Both the position numbers and the translations under genes were made by a program. This document shows positions 23,175 to 30,883 of a stretch of DNA of 64,000 nucleotides, one piece after another. The stretch is from Micromonospora sp. H61 (GTDB lineage: Bacteria; Actinomycetota; Actinomycetes; Mycobacteriales; Micromonosporaceae). The stretch covers positions 1 to 64,000 of the forward strand of contig NZ_JAGPXY010000030.1 of assembly GCF_018070325.1 (NCBI RefSeq). The letters are read 5' to 3'. The notes below the pieces were generated by a model. It was not told where the DNA came from, did no database searches, and worked only from the letters and a program-made list of their open reading frames with translations. Numbering within the stretch: the first letter of the stretch is position 1; the number at the start of each line of letters is the position of its first letter.

Positions 23175-24433
23175 CCGGCAACGCCGCCGGGCTGGTCGGC
23201 CCGCCAGGTGCCGTCGTCGCGGACCCGGGCGGGGGCGCGGCCGAGCAGCAGAGTGGTCAGCGCGGCGTCGATGGTGTCGCCGAGGAACCACTCGCCGGCC
23301 TGGTCGAGCGCGAAGACCCGGCCGCGCTCGTCCACCGCCAGGATGCTGTCCTGCTGCTCGGTGCCGATCGGAAAGAGGCGTACGCCGAGCACCGCGCCGA
23401 AGTCCGCGAGGGTGTCGGCGGTGTGCGCGATGGTGTGCGGGCGGATGTCGAAACGGGAGATCCACACCTGCTCGCCCCTGCCGCGCCGCGCACCCACCAG
23501 GCTGGGGAACGCGGTGAGCGCCTCCACGGCGGCGGGAAAGACCTCGTGCCGATGGTTGCGCCCCGGCACCGACGTGACGTCCCGTACGGCGGCGGCGGCC
23601 ATGATCTGGTCCCCGATGTGTGGCCGCCACCCGGCCGCGACCAGCGCGTTCGCGACCTCCGCCGGGAACCGCCCAGGATCGGGGTCGGCTGCCTCCGGCG
23701 CGTTCCAGGTCTCGGTGTAGGCGCGAGCCGACTCCGGCAGGACGTTCGCCCGCACCAGGAAGGCGATGCACGAGTCGCAGGGCCGCTCGGCGGGCCCACC
23801 AGCGGGATCGCCCGGCTCACGGACCCGGAAGATCTCGAAGCGGGCGCCCTCCAGCAGCGCCGCTGCCTCGGCCCGCCCCATCGGCGCGATGCCCTCGGCG
23901 GCGCGGCGGTGGTCGTACTCGTGCAGGACGTCCGAGACCACGATCAGCTCCGCGTGCGCCTCCCCGCCGCGAACCAACTCGCCGGGGGGCAGTTGGTCGA
24001 GGTAGTCGCGGACCAGCGGGTGATGGTGAAGTGGCACGTCGGCCTTCGTGCCCTGGGCCGTCCAGATCCGTCCGTCGATGGTCAGGTGCGCGGCGGTGTT
24101 CGGGGTGGCGCCCCGATGGATCTCCCGGAGCAGCAGGCTCGACGGATCGAGAGTGCGGGGAGCTGTCGGCCCGACGGGCTGGCTACGCCGGTACAGCTCC
24201 GCCACCACAGTGCTCGGCACCCGGGGCCAGGTGGTGACCGTGCCGGTCTGCTTGTCGATGACTGTCGTCGGCAGGTCACCCGGCACCGTGCGCACCTCGG
24301 TGGGCACGACGGACGTGATGACCCACCCCAGGTCGAACTCGTCGACCATCGCGGTGCACTCGTGGCCGAGACGCTGCGAGTCACGGCGGGCCCAGGTGGC
24401 CGCGAGCTGCTCGGCCTGTTGACGGTCGATCAC
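23171..24433 (-). CDS. Three-part protein: YrhB/Imm35-like, YwqJ-like deaminase, SUKH-3
   Basis: A protein of 420 residues. Residues 1–80 resemble the YrhB/Imm35 fold (DEFDLGWVITSV, then TVIDKQTGTV). Residues 95–230 look like a YwqJ-type nucleic-acid deaminase: His160–Ala–Glu162 in EAHAELIV and the CxxC pair Cys219/Cys222 would bind zinc. Residues 253–400 match SUKH-3 immunity domains (VANALVAAGW, then LGVRLFPIG and DERGRVF). Deaminase toxins and SUKH proteins are parts of polymorphic toxin systems. The gene is divergent from the YbaB–WXG-like–toxin operon. Start GTG 24433 lacks a clear ribosome-binding site. Whether the deaminase is a toxin or an accessory is unknown. Confidence 0.7.
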   Translation of the reverse strand: MIDRQQAEQLAATWARRDSQRLGHECTAMVDEFDLGWVITSVVPTEVRTVPGDLPTTVIDKQTGTVTTWPRVPSTVVAELYRRSQPVGPTAPRTLDPSSLLLREIHRGATPNTAAHLTIDGRIWTAQGTKADVPLHHHPLVRDYLDQLPPGELVRGGEAHAELIVVSDVLHEYDHRRAAEGIAPMGRAEAAALLEGARFEIFRVREPGDPAGGPAERPCDSCIAFLVRANVLPESARAYTETWNAPEAADPDPGRFPAEVANALVAAGWRPHIGDQIMAAAAVRDVTSVPGRNHRHEVFPAAVEALTAFPSLVGARRGRGEQVWISRFDIRPHTIAHTADTLADFGAVLGVRLFPIGTEQQDSILAVDERGRVFALDQAGEWFLGDTIDAALTTLLLGRAPARVRDDGTWRADQPGGVAG

Positions 24434-24511
24434 GCATTGAAACTACCGGACTACACGGATCGATGGCGGCCGGTATTGTTTCGCTCTACCGACGGTGACG
24501 GGAGGGCGGCG

Positions 24512-24934
24512 ATGGACGAACAGGCGGACCGGGGCGTCAATCGCGAGCTACGGGCCCGATTCGACGACGTTTATGGGCAATACCAGCAGCTCAGATCCGG
24601 TTTGGACACCCTCCAGACGCGACTCGCCGCGCTGCGGGTGACCCGCCGGTCGGCCGACGGGCAGGTGACGGCGACAGTGGGCGCGCAGGGCCAGTTGATC
24701 GAGGTCAAGCTGACGCCGGCCATCTACCGGGACCGCGACGCTGACGCGCTCGGCCGAAAGGTCACCGAAACGATCCGGGCCGCCGCGACCGCCGCCGCAG
24801 AGGTCACCCGCGACCTCGTCGCCGAGAGCATGCCGGCCGGCTCCGGGGCGACGGACTTCCTCAAGACCGGCGATTACGCCACGCTGCTCGGCCGGGCCGA
24901 CGCCGTACTCGGCAAAAATGAGGCGAAGCCATGA
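24512..24934 (+). CDS. YbaB/EbfC-like protein of a WXG/toxin locus
   Basis: A protein of 140 residues. The first half is helical (residues 8–50), then a strand-rich centre reads GQVTATVGAQGQLIEVKLTP, as in YbaB/EbfC nucleoid-associated proteins, then helices and a less conserved tail. Such proteins are often found beside WXG100 genes in actinobacterial type VII or polymorphic toxin loci. GGGAGG precedes ATG 24512. It overlaps the next gene by four bases, so it is the first member of a three-gene operon ending in the large toxin. DNA or protein binding is not established for this subgroup. Confidence 0.7.
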   Translation: MDEQADRGVNRELRARFDDVYGQYQQLRSGLDTLQTRLAALRVTRRSADGQVTATVGAQGQLIEVKLTPAIYRDRDADALGRKVTETIRAAATAAAEVTRDLVAESMPAGSGATDFLKTGDYATLLGRADAVLGKNEAKP

Positions 24935-25263
24935 CCGACGGGCAGCTCTGGCTTGATCCGTCCCGGGCCCGCCGAGGTGGCGCCGACCTGGCGCTCGCCG
25001 GCGAGGCGGTGACGGCCCGTCGTGCGGCGGAGGGGGGCGCGATCGAGGCCACCAGCGGTGCTCGGCCGTGGGGTCGCGACGACATCGGTGCCGCCTTCGA
25101 GCGCAACTATCGCGGGTTCGAGCAGACAGTGCTGCGGGCCTGGGCCGGCGTCGGGCACCGGCTCACCGAGCTGGGCAGCGACGTGGTCGAGGCGGTCGAC
25201 GCGAGCGTGCAGACCGACGGGGCCGGCGCCGCCCGGGTCGGTCGGGCCGCCGACCGGCGCTGA
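24931..25263 (+). CDS. Small WXG100-like helical protein
   Basis: A protein of 110 residues predicted mostly helical, with a central turn SGARPWGRDDIG (Trp at about 47) between two helices, similar to the helix–turn–helix hairpin of WXG100 secretion partners. FERNYRGFEQTVLRAWAGVG forms the second helix. It follows the YbaB-like gene (ATGA overlap) and precedes the toxin by 15 bases. It may act as an export partner or chaperone for the toxin's N-terminal domain. No ESX core gene is in the window. Confidence 0.65.
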   Translation: MTDGQLWLDPSRARRGGADLALAGEAVTARRAAEGGAIEATSGARPWGRDDIGAAFERNYRGFEQTVLRAWAGVGHRLTELGSDVVEAVDASVQTDGAGAARVGRAADRR

Positions 25264-25278
25264 CGGCCGACGATCCCG

Positions 25279-28200
25279 ATGAGCGTGCTGCCGAGCCCCA
25301 TCCCGCACCCCCTGGACTACGCGCCGTGGGACGTGCCCGGCTGGATCTACGAGGCCCTCGACTGGGTGGTCGGCGTGCAGTGGCCGGAGGGCAACGAGCG
25401 GGCCGTCTGGGACGTCGCCGACCAGTGGTACGCGGTCGCCTCCGTGCTCGCCGGGCCGCACGCCGACGCCGCCGCGGCCGCCGTCGAGGTGCACAACGGG
25501 TACGGCGGCGTCGGAGCTGTCGACGCGGCGTTCGAGGCGGCCTGGCGGGGGATCGCCGAGGGTGCCGACGCCCCGCTGCCCGTGCTGCTCGCGGTCACGG
25601 CCGACCTGGGCCGACTGGTCGAGGAGTGCGGCTGCGACATCGAGGGCGCCAAGCTGGAAGTCTGGATCGAGCTGGGCATCCTGGTCATCGAGCTGCTCAC
25701 AGTGGCGGTGGCGGCGGTGCTGACCGCCGGTGCGGCAACCCCGGCCGCCGGCGCGGCGATCACCGCGACACGACTGCTGGTTCAACAGATCTTCAAGCGG
25801 CTGATGGGCCAACTGGCCAGCAAGTCCCTCAAGCACGGGCTCAAGGAGGCCGGCGAGCGGGCCGCCAAGGATGTCGCCCGAGGTGGCGCACGCGGGCTCG
25901 CCAAGCGGGCCGCCCGTGGCGGGCTGGAGGAGGCCACCGAGGAAGCCGGGGTCACCCTGGCCACCCAGGCGTACCAGAACTCCACCGGGCGGGCACACGG
26001 CCTGGACCTGACCGATCTCGGCGCCTCGGCGGTGGGCGGGCTGGCCGGCGGGGCGGTGGCACCGCTGGCCGGCCTGGGCCGGCACGCGACCGGGCGAGCG
26101 GCGAAAGTCGGGGAGCACCTGGGGCGGGAGATGACCGGCGAGGTGCTCGCCGACAGCGCGGCGAGCCTGGCCACCGGTCAGGGCCTGACCTCGATGGAGG
26201 ACGTGGCGCGCGCCGCCGCGTCCGGGGCCACCGGTTCGGCGACCGGGCAGACCGACCACGCGCTACGCGCACGGCTCGACGCGCAGGCCAACGCCCTCGC
26301 CGGAGCATCGTTCACGGGCCCCTCCCTCCCGACTGTGCTGCCTGTCGCTGGGGAGGTGGCCTCGGCGGGAGCGTCTCCCTCTTCGGCGGCGGCGTCGGCG
26401 GCGGTCTCGCCTGCGGTGGGGGCTGCGTCTGCGGGGGCTGCCGGTGGTGTGGCTTCGGGTGCTCTGGTTACGGCTGCGGGCGTTCCTGCGGAGGCCGTCG
26501 TGGCGTCGTCGCCGAATCAACTGGCTGCGCCGACGTCCCCGGTTGTCGAGCAGTCACGGGGAGCCGGGCCGGCGTCTCCGGTCGCGGCCGACCCCGTGCT
26601 CTCGGCGGCGACCACCGACCCGACCACGTCGGCGGTGGGTGCCGGTCCGGTCGCGTCGGCTTCTACTGCCGATCCGGCCACCTCGGCGGTGGCTGATCCG
26701 AGTCGGCCTGTGGTGGGTGCTGATCCGAGGCTTTCGTCGGCGTCCGCACCCGTGGTCGGTCCCCTCGAATCGAGCAGCGGGCCGGCTGCCACCGGTGTGC
26801 CGCCGGTCCAGCCCGGCAGTTCCCCGCACCCCGCCACCTCCGGACCGACCGCCTGGTCTCCGGCGGCCGGCCCCTCCGCACCGACGATCACCCCCGGCCC
26901 GGCGGCACCGACCACCTTCGGCGCCCCGACCACCACCAACGGGCCGCCGCCGGTCGCCTCCACCCCGCCGGCGGTGGGTCGGTTCGCCGTGCCGTCGCGT
27001 GTCCCGTCCCGGGAGGCACCTGCACCGGTGCGAGCGCCCGACCATCCCGCCCGGGGAAGGGCGTCGATCCCCGTCGACGTGGCCGCGTTCGGTGCCCCGT
27101 CGGTGCGCGAGCCCGAGACCAATGACTCGTACGCGGCGCAGTGGGCCGCAGCGGCGGAAGCCGCCGAGCGACGGCGCTACCAGGACCACTACGAGTCACT
27201 GCGGATCGGGTTCGAGAACAACCGCCGGCAGGCCGAGGCCGCCCGACTGCGCACCCGTGCCGTGGAGCACGATCGCCGAGCCGTCGAGTACGCCACCTAC
27301 GCCCGACAACTGCACCAGGCCGGCAACCGGCAGTGGGCCGACGGCTGGCAGCGCGCCGCGAACGAGGAAGCTCGCGCGTACGCCGAATGGCGTGACCTGG
27401 CAGACGCGGTGCTGGCCGGCACCACGGCCCCGCCGGTCGTGGACATCAGCGCGACCTTCGAGCACGCCAACCGGGACGTGGGCGCCCTCGCGCTCGGCGC
27501 GGTGGAGACTGCCGGCCCGTCAATGCTCACCGGCGACGACGATCCGCCGCCGATCGACGACTCCCGGCCGTACGGGCAGCCCGGGGGACTCCGGCCACCG
27601 CTCGCGCTGCACCAGGTCGACGTCGAACGACAGATGCCCCGCGATCGAGACGGCACCGTCACCCGCACCGCCGACCCCCGACAGGGCGGCTGGTTCCGGC
27701 TGCTCAACGACGGCGGTCCCGCTGCCGACGCCACCCGTGGCATCAACTGCCTGGACTGCACACTGTCGCTGTTCGAGACGTGGGTGCACGGGCGACCCCG
27801 CGTGTCGGCGCCACGAACCTTCGACGGCTACCTCGACGGTGACATCCGGCGCCCCATCCGTGGCGAGGCAGGCGGCCCGGGTCGGGTGGAGGACGCGACC
27901 GGCGGGCGCTTCCAACAACTCCTCGCCCCGGCGTCCGGTCACCGTACCGACGCCACGCAGGCGCGGCAGGCCGCCGACCGGGGCTACCGCAACCTGCACG
28001 ACCAACTGCTGCTGGGCGGCCACGGCAGCTACTCGTTCCTGGTCACCGAGTGGGCGCACGGCGGTTCGCACGCCTGGGTGGCGCTCAACCAGAACGGCAC
28101 CGTGCTCTACGTGGACCCGCAGAACGGCGTGGTCCGGGACCGGCCGCTCTACCCTGACGTGGTCGGCATCGACGCGCTGGTGCTGAGCGGAGACGGCCGA

Positions 28201-29247
28201 CCGATGCCGCTCGGCGGACTGCCCCGGGGCCGGTTCAGCGAACGGCCCGACCTGCCGGATCACCCGCCGACGCACGACGACGGCGGCCACGGCGACCCGT
28301 ACATCAACCGGATGTACCTGCTCCTCGACGGCCCGGGCTCGGCACAGCAGCCGGACGGGCTGGGTGGTGATCCGACCGCAATGAATGAGCTGGGTGATCC
28401 AGCCGTTGAGTTGGCGCGACTTTCCGCGGGCGAGTTGGCGGCCCTGACGGAGCTTCGACATCGCGCACTTGCGGTCGCCGATCGAGTCGAAGAGACTCTG
28501 ACTCAGGTCGGACGCAATGTGACGGAAGCTCTGGGCCTTGAAGAGCTGGTGCAGTTGCGCGACCGCGACTATCGCGTCAAGGGACTGGGCTCGCTGGCAC
28601 GAAAGTTCGTCGATGAGGCGCGGGGTCTAAACATTGGGGTAGAGGAATTTTCGCAGACGGTGAATGACGTCCTCCGGTTCTTGTTCGAGATGCCGCCGGG
28701 GGAGGACTATCGGCGGGGCGTTCAATTGGTGCTCGCGGGCCTCACGGAAGCCGGGTTCTCCGTTCCGCAGTCGGATCTCAAGAATTTTTGGCGGGCAGGC
28801 AACAGGTTCTACGGATTCAATTGCACCCTACGAGCTCCCGACGGGTTCCTAGTCGAACTACAGCTGCACACGCGTGACTCACGGGAAGCGTGGATGCAGA
28901 CTCACGGCGACTACGAGATCCTGCGCCGGGCCTCTAGTCGGCCGGAGGAGCATGTGCACGCGTTCCTCCGGATGCTTGCCACGAACCGTGAGCGCCGGAT
29001 GTCGGAGTCCGTCCCGCCCGGCTTGGAGGATTATTTCCCGACCAAGGACGCAAGCTTTGTCAAGTGGTTGAGCAAGAACGGAGACGCCTGGCAGAAGTAT
29101 CGGTCGTGGCTCGACCGTCAAGGGATTAGCTTCTCGCAAGTGTTGCAGGACTTGGGGTTAGATTCTTCTGATTTCCCAATAGCTGCGGACGTCGCCATCA
29201 AGTTGGAGAAAGAGATTGTTGACGTACTACGTGATCTACCGGAATGA
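25279..29247 (+). CDS. Polymorphic toxin: WXG-like N-terminus, papain-fold deamidase-like domain, RelA/SpoT-like C-terminus
   Basis: A protein of 1322 residues. Residues 1–330 form a WXG/CpnT-type N-terminal module with a hydrophobic segment at 131–160 and an Ala/Gly-rich helical stretch. Residues 350–595 are a Pro/Ala/Ser/Thr linker. Residues 615–714 are charged and probably coiled coil. Residues 800–960 resemble papain-fold glutamine-deamidase toxins, with Cys824 (NCLDC), His931 (SHAWVAL) and Asp946 (VDPQNG) as a possible triad. From about 1034 the DNA becomes more AT-rich, and 1095–1215 resembles RelA/SpoT synthetases: Arg1099, Lys1101 and Lys1109 in RVKGLGSLARK, Asp1130/Arg1133, YGFN at 1178–1181, and Glu1193 in VELQLHT. 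A TTA codon lies at 29158. An immunity-like gene overlaps its end. Confidence 0.82.
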   Translation: MSVLPSPIPHPLDYAPWDVPGWIYEALDWVVGVQWPEGNERAVWDVADQWYAVASVLAGPHADAAAAAVEVHNGYGGVGAVDAAFEAAWRGIAEGADAPLPVLLAVTADLGRLVEECGCDIEGAKLEVWIELGILVIELLTVAVAAVLTAGAATPAAGAAITATRLLVQQIFKRLMGQLASKSLKHGLKEAGERAAKDVARGGARGLAKRAARGGLEEATEEAGVTLATQAYQNSTGRAHGLDLTDLGASAVGGLAGGAVAPLAGLGRHATGRAAKVGEHLGREMTGEVLADSAASLATGQGLTSMEDVARAAASGATGSATGQTDHALRARLDAQANALAGASFTGPSLPTVLPVAGEVASAGASPSSAAASAAVSPAVGAASAGAAGGVASGALVTAAGVPAEAVVASSPNQLAAPTSPVVEQSRGAGPASPVAADPVLSAATTDPTTSAVGAGPVASASTADPATSAVADPSRPVVGADPRLSSASAPVVGPLESSSGPAATGVPPVQPGSSPHPATSGPTAWSPAAGPSAPTITPGPAAPTTFGAPTTTNGPPPVASTPPAVGRFAVPSRVPSREAPAPVRAPDHPARGRASIPVDVAAFGAPSVREPETNDSYAAQWAAAAEAAERRRYQDHYESLRIGFENNRRQAEAARLRTRAVEHDRRAVEYATYARQLHQAGNRQWADGWQRAANEEARAYAEWRDLADAVLAGTTAPPVVDISATFEHANRDVGALALGAVETAGPSMLTGDDDPPPIDDSRPYGQPGGLRPPLALHQVDVERQMPRDRDGTVTRTADPRQGGWFRLLNDGGPAADATRGINCLDCTLSLFETWVHGRPRVSAPRTFDGYLDGDIRRPIRGEAGGPGRVEDATGGRFQQLLAPASGHRTDATQARQAADRGYRNLHDQLLLGGHGSYSFLVTEWAHGGSHAWVALNQNGTVLYVDPQNGVVRDRPLYPDVVGIDALVLSGDGRPMPLGGLPRGRFSERPDLPDHPPTHDDGGHGDPYINRMYLLLDGPGSAQQPDGLGGDPTAMNELGDPAVELARLSAGELAALTELRHRALAVADRVEETLTQVGRNVTEALGLEELVQLRDRDYRVKGLGSLARKFVDEARGLNIGVEEFSQTVNDVLRFLFEMPPGEDYRRGVQLVLAGLTEAGFSVPQSDLKNFWRAGNRFYGFNCTLRAPDGFLVELQLHTRDSREAWMQTHGDYEILRRASSRPEEHVHAFLRMLATNRERRMSESVPPGLEDYFPTKDASFVKWLSKNGDAWQKYRSWLDRQGISFSQVLQDLGLDSSDFPIAADVAIKLEKEIVDVLRDLPE

Positions 29248-29536
29248 CGAGAGGGTCGGAGGCCCAGCCGGACTCTTCGTGATGGACGTGGGCGCAGGTA
29301 ATGCCATCCTATGGGATCACCGCAATGGGCAGTGGGCCTTCGATCCAGCTCTGGTCGTGCGCTTCGTCAACGACTATCGGAACGTCGACCGCTTCGAAAC
29401 CGTTGATCGGGCGACGGCCGAGCGAGTGGCTGAGACCGTCAGCGGAGGTACCGCACTGCCTGGCGAGGAGGGCATCCGAGCCATGTTCACGCCTGGTGCC
29501 AGCGCCAGTGGCCCCCAGCCATCCGGTCAACAGTGA
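29216..29536 (+). CDS. Probable immunity protein for the RelA/SpoT-like toxin tip
   Basis: A protein of 106 residues, no family recognised. It opens MLTYYVIYRNDERVGG and continues with FVMDVGAGNAILWDHRNGQWAFDPALVV, a strand-rich start followed by a helical tail and a polar C-terminus. It overlaps the toxin's last 32 bases in another frame. The TTG at 29216 has GGAG eight bases upstream; GTG 29231 is an alternative. Small size, position directly after a toxin tip, and the same lower GC content support an immunity function. There is no direct evidence of the target. Confidence 0.7.
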   Translation: MLTYYVIYRNDERVGGPAGLFVMDVGAGNAILWDHRNGQWAFDPALVVRFVNDYRNVDRFETVDRATAERVAETVSGGTALPGEEGIRAMFTPGASASGPQPSGQQ

Positions 29537-29722
29537 TTGGGCGTGCTGCGGGCAGGCGCTCATTCGTGGGATTCGGCAGCGGACGTTCGTCATGTTCGAG
29601 GAGCAGCTTTGCGCGGCCGGTGATCCTGGCGCGGATCCCGACATAGCAAGAGTGCAGTAGGCATGCTTCGCGGATGGACAGACGGAGGGTGGAGCCGTGG
29701 CGGGGCCGAATAAGATCGACGC

Positions 29723-29956
29723 ATGGCGAAATCCGGTACGGAGAGCGTCAGGTCCACCGTCTGGGCCTGGCCGGTCGGCATCCTGATCGGTCTGGCGATC
29801 GGCATTCCCGTGTTCGGTGCGAAGGGTGGCGTCGCCTTCGGCGTCGCCCTCGGCATTGCCTTCGCGCTCGGCCTGGGTGCGATCCGGGGCCGGGTCGACG
29901 GTGGCCCCGACGGGATGGCCGCCGGGGATGGCGCCGACGCCTCAGGCCGAGGGTGA
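29723..29956 (+). CDS. Small two-segment membrane protein
   Basis: A 77-residue protein with two hydrophobic stretches (about 12–30 WAWPVGILIGLAIGIPV and 36–54 VAFGVALGIAFALGLGAI) joined by a short GAKGG turn, a typical glycine-rich hairpin. The C-terminus is polar and Gly/Asp-rich. No function recognised. Its TGA stop (29954–29956) is the left end of a family B palindrome, as at the DUF397 gene. The 185 bases before it hold no recognisable gene. Confidence 0.65.
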   Translation: MAKSGTESVRSTVWAWPVGILIGLAIGIPVFGAKGGVAFGVALGIAFALGLGAIRGRVDGGPDGMAAGDGADASGRG

Positions 29957-30030
29957 TCGACTCCGGTTCCTTGAAGTCGGGGCATCCAAGGCCGTGGGAT
30001 AGCGCGACTTCCGTGAAGCCGAGTGGATCA
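29954..30030. repeat. Family B palindrome (copy 3) containing a stop codon
   Basis: TGATCGACTCC…GAGTGGATCA with a 75-base core (29955–30029), equal in length to the copies at 1916 and 3470. The inner pair is TTGAAGTCGGG with CGACTTCCGTGAA. The left end is the stop of the small membrane protein. The endonuclease V gene begins just beyond. Confidence 0.85.
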
Positions 30031-30090
30031 TGGCGCACGCCGGGCACGCCGGGCACGGGGGCGACAGGGCCGGGCAGTGTTGCCGAGGCG

Positions 30091-30732
30091 GTGGCCGTAC
30101 AGGAGGAGTTGCGGCCGCTGGTGGACCTGGTCGGGCCGGGGCCGAGCGCGCCCGCGACGGTGGCCGGGCTGGACGTCGCGTACGCCGAGGGTGGTGACCT
30201 GCTGGCGGCGGCTGTGACGGTCCTGGACGCCCGGACCCTGGCGGTGGTGGATTCCGCTGTCGGTGTGGGGCGACCCGCGTTCGGCTATGTGCCGGGGTTG
30301 TTCGCCTTCCGTGAGTTGCCCGCGTTGCTCGCTGCGCTCGACCGGCTGACCACCGTCCCGGACCTGTTGGTCTGCGACGGGCACGGGCTGGCCCATCCGC
30401 GCCGGTTCGGGCTCGCGTGCCATCTGGGGGTGGTCACGGGGTTGCCCGCGATCGGGGTGGCGAAGACGCCACTGGTCGGGGTGTGGGATCCGCCGGCCGC
30501 CGGGCGGGGTTCCTGGTCGTCGTTGCGCGACGGTGGTGAGGTCGTCGGTCGGGTGCTGCGGACCCGCGACGGGGTGAAGCCGGTCTTCGTCAGCGTCGGC
30601 CATCGGATGAGCCTGGAGAACGCGACAGCGCAGGTGCTCGCGTTGACTCCGCGCTACCGGCTGCCGGAGACCACCCGCACCGCCGACCGGCTGTGCCGTG
30701 ACGCCCTCGCCGAGGCGGAGCCGGCCCGCTGA
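30091..30732 (+). CDS. nfi: Endonuclease V (deoxyinosine-specific)
   Basis: About 213 residues. Conserved stretches are AGLDVAYAEGG (catalytic Asp), YVPGLFAFRELP (Glu), VCDGHGLAHPRRFGLA (Asp) and IGVAKTPLVG, followed by KPVFVSVGHR and RYRLPETTRTADRLC. The enzyme cuts DNA or RNA at the second phosphodiester bond 3' to inosine and takes part in repair of deaminated adenine. The start is uncertain: GTG 30091 gives a normal N-terminus, but its GAGG is only two bases away; the frame stays open upstream through the palindrome, where GTG 30013 is possible. Confidence 0.9.
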   Translation: MAVQEELRPLVDLVGPGPSAPATVAGLDVAYAEGGDLLAAAVTVLDARTLAVVDSAVGVGRPAFGYVPGLFAFRELPALLAALDRLTTVPDLLVCDGHGLAHPRRFGLACHLGVVTGLPAIGVAKTPLVGVWDPPAAGRGSWSSLRDGGEVVGRVLRTRDGVKPVFVSVGHRMSLENATAQVLALTPRYRLPETTRTADRLCRDALAEAEPAR

Positions 30733-30883
30733 TTGGCTGGTCAGTCCGGTTGCCAGGAGGTCGGCGAAAGGTGCCGTAAACCGTAACGCCGCACACATGC
30801 GGGGCGCTCTATGACCGGTGGGACAGGGGGGCCGGTAGTAGCCTGACCCGCGGACCCCTCTCGGGGAGAACGGCGAGGTGATC

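Noticed and set aside
24512..29536. Prophage or integrative element carrying the toxin
   Set aside because: No integrase, transposase, tRNA or direct-repeat attachment site was seen around the island; only the toxin tip looks transferred.
29537..29722. Further small immunity gene after the toxin operon
   Set aside because: Frames here are short, lack ribosome-binding sites, and have no coding-like third positions.
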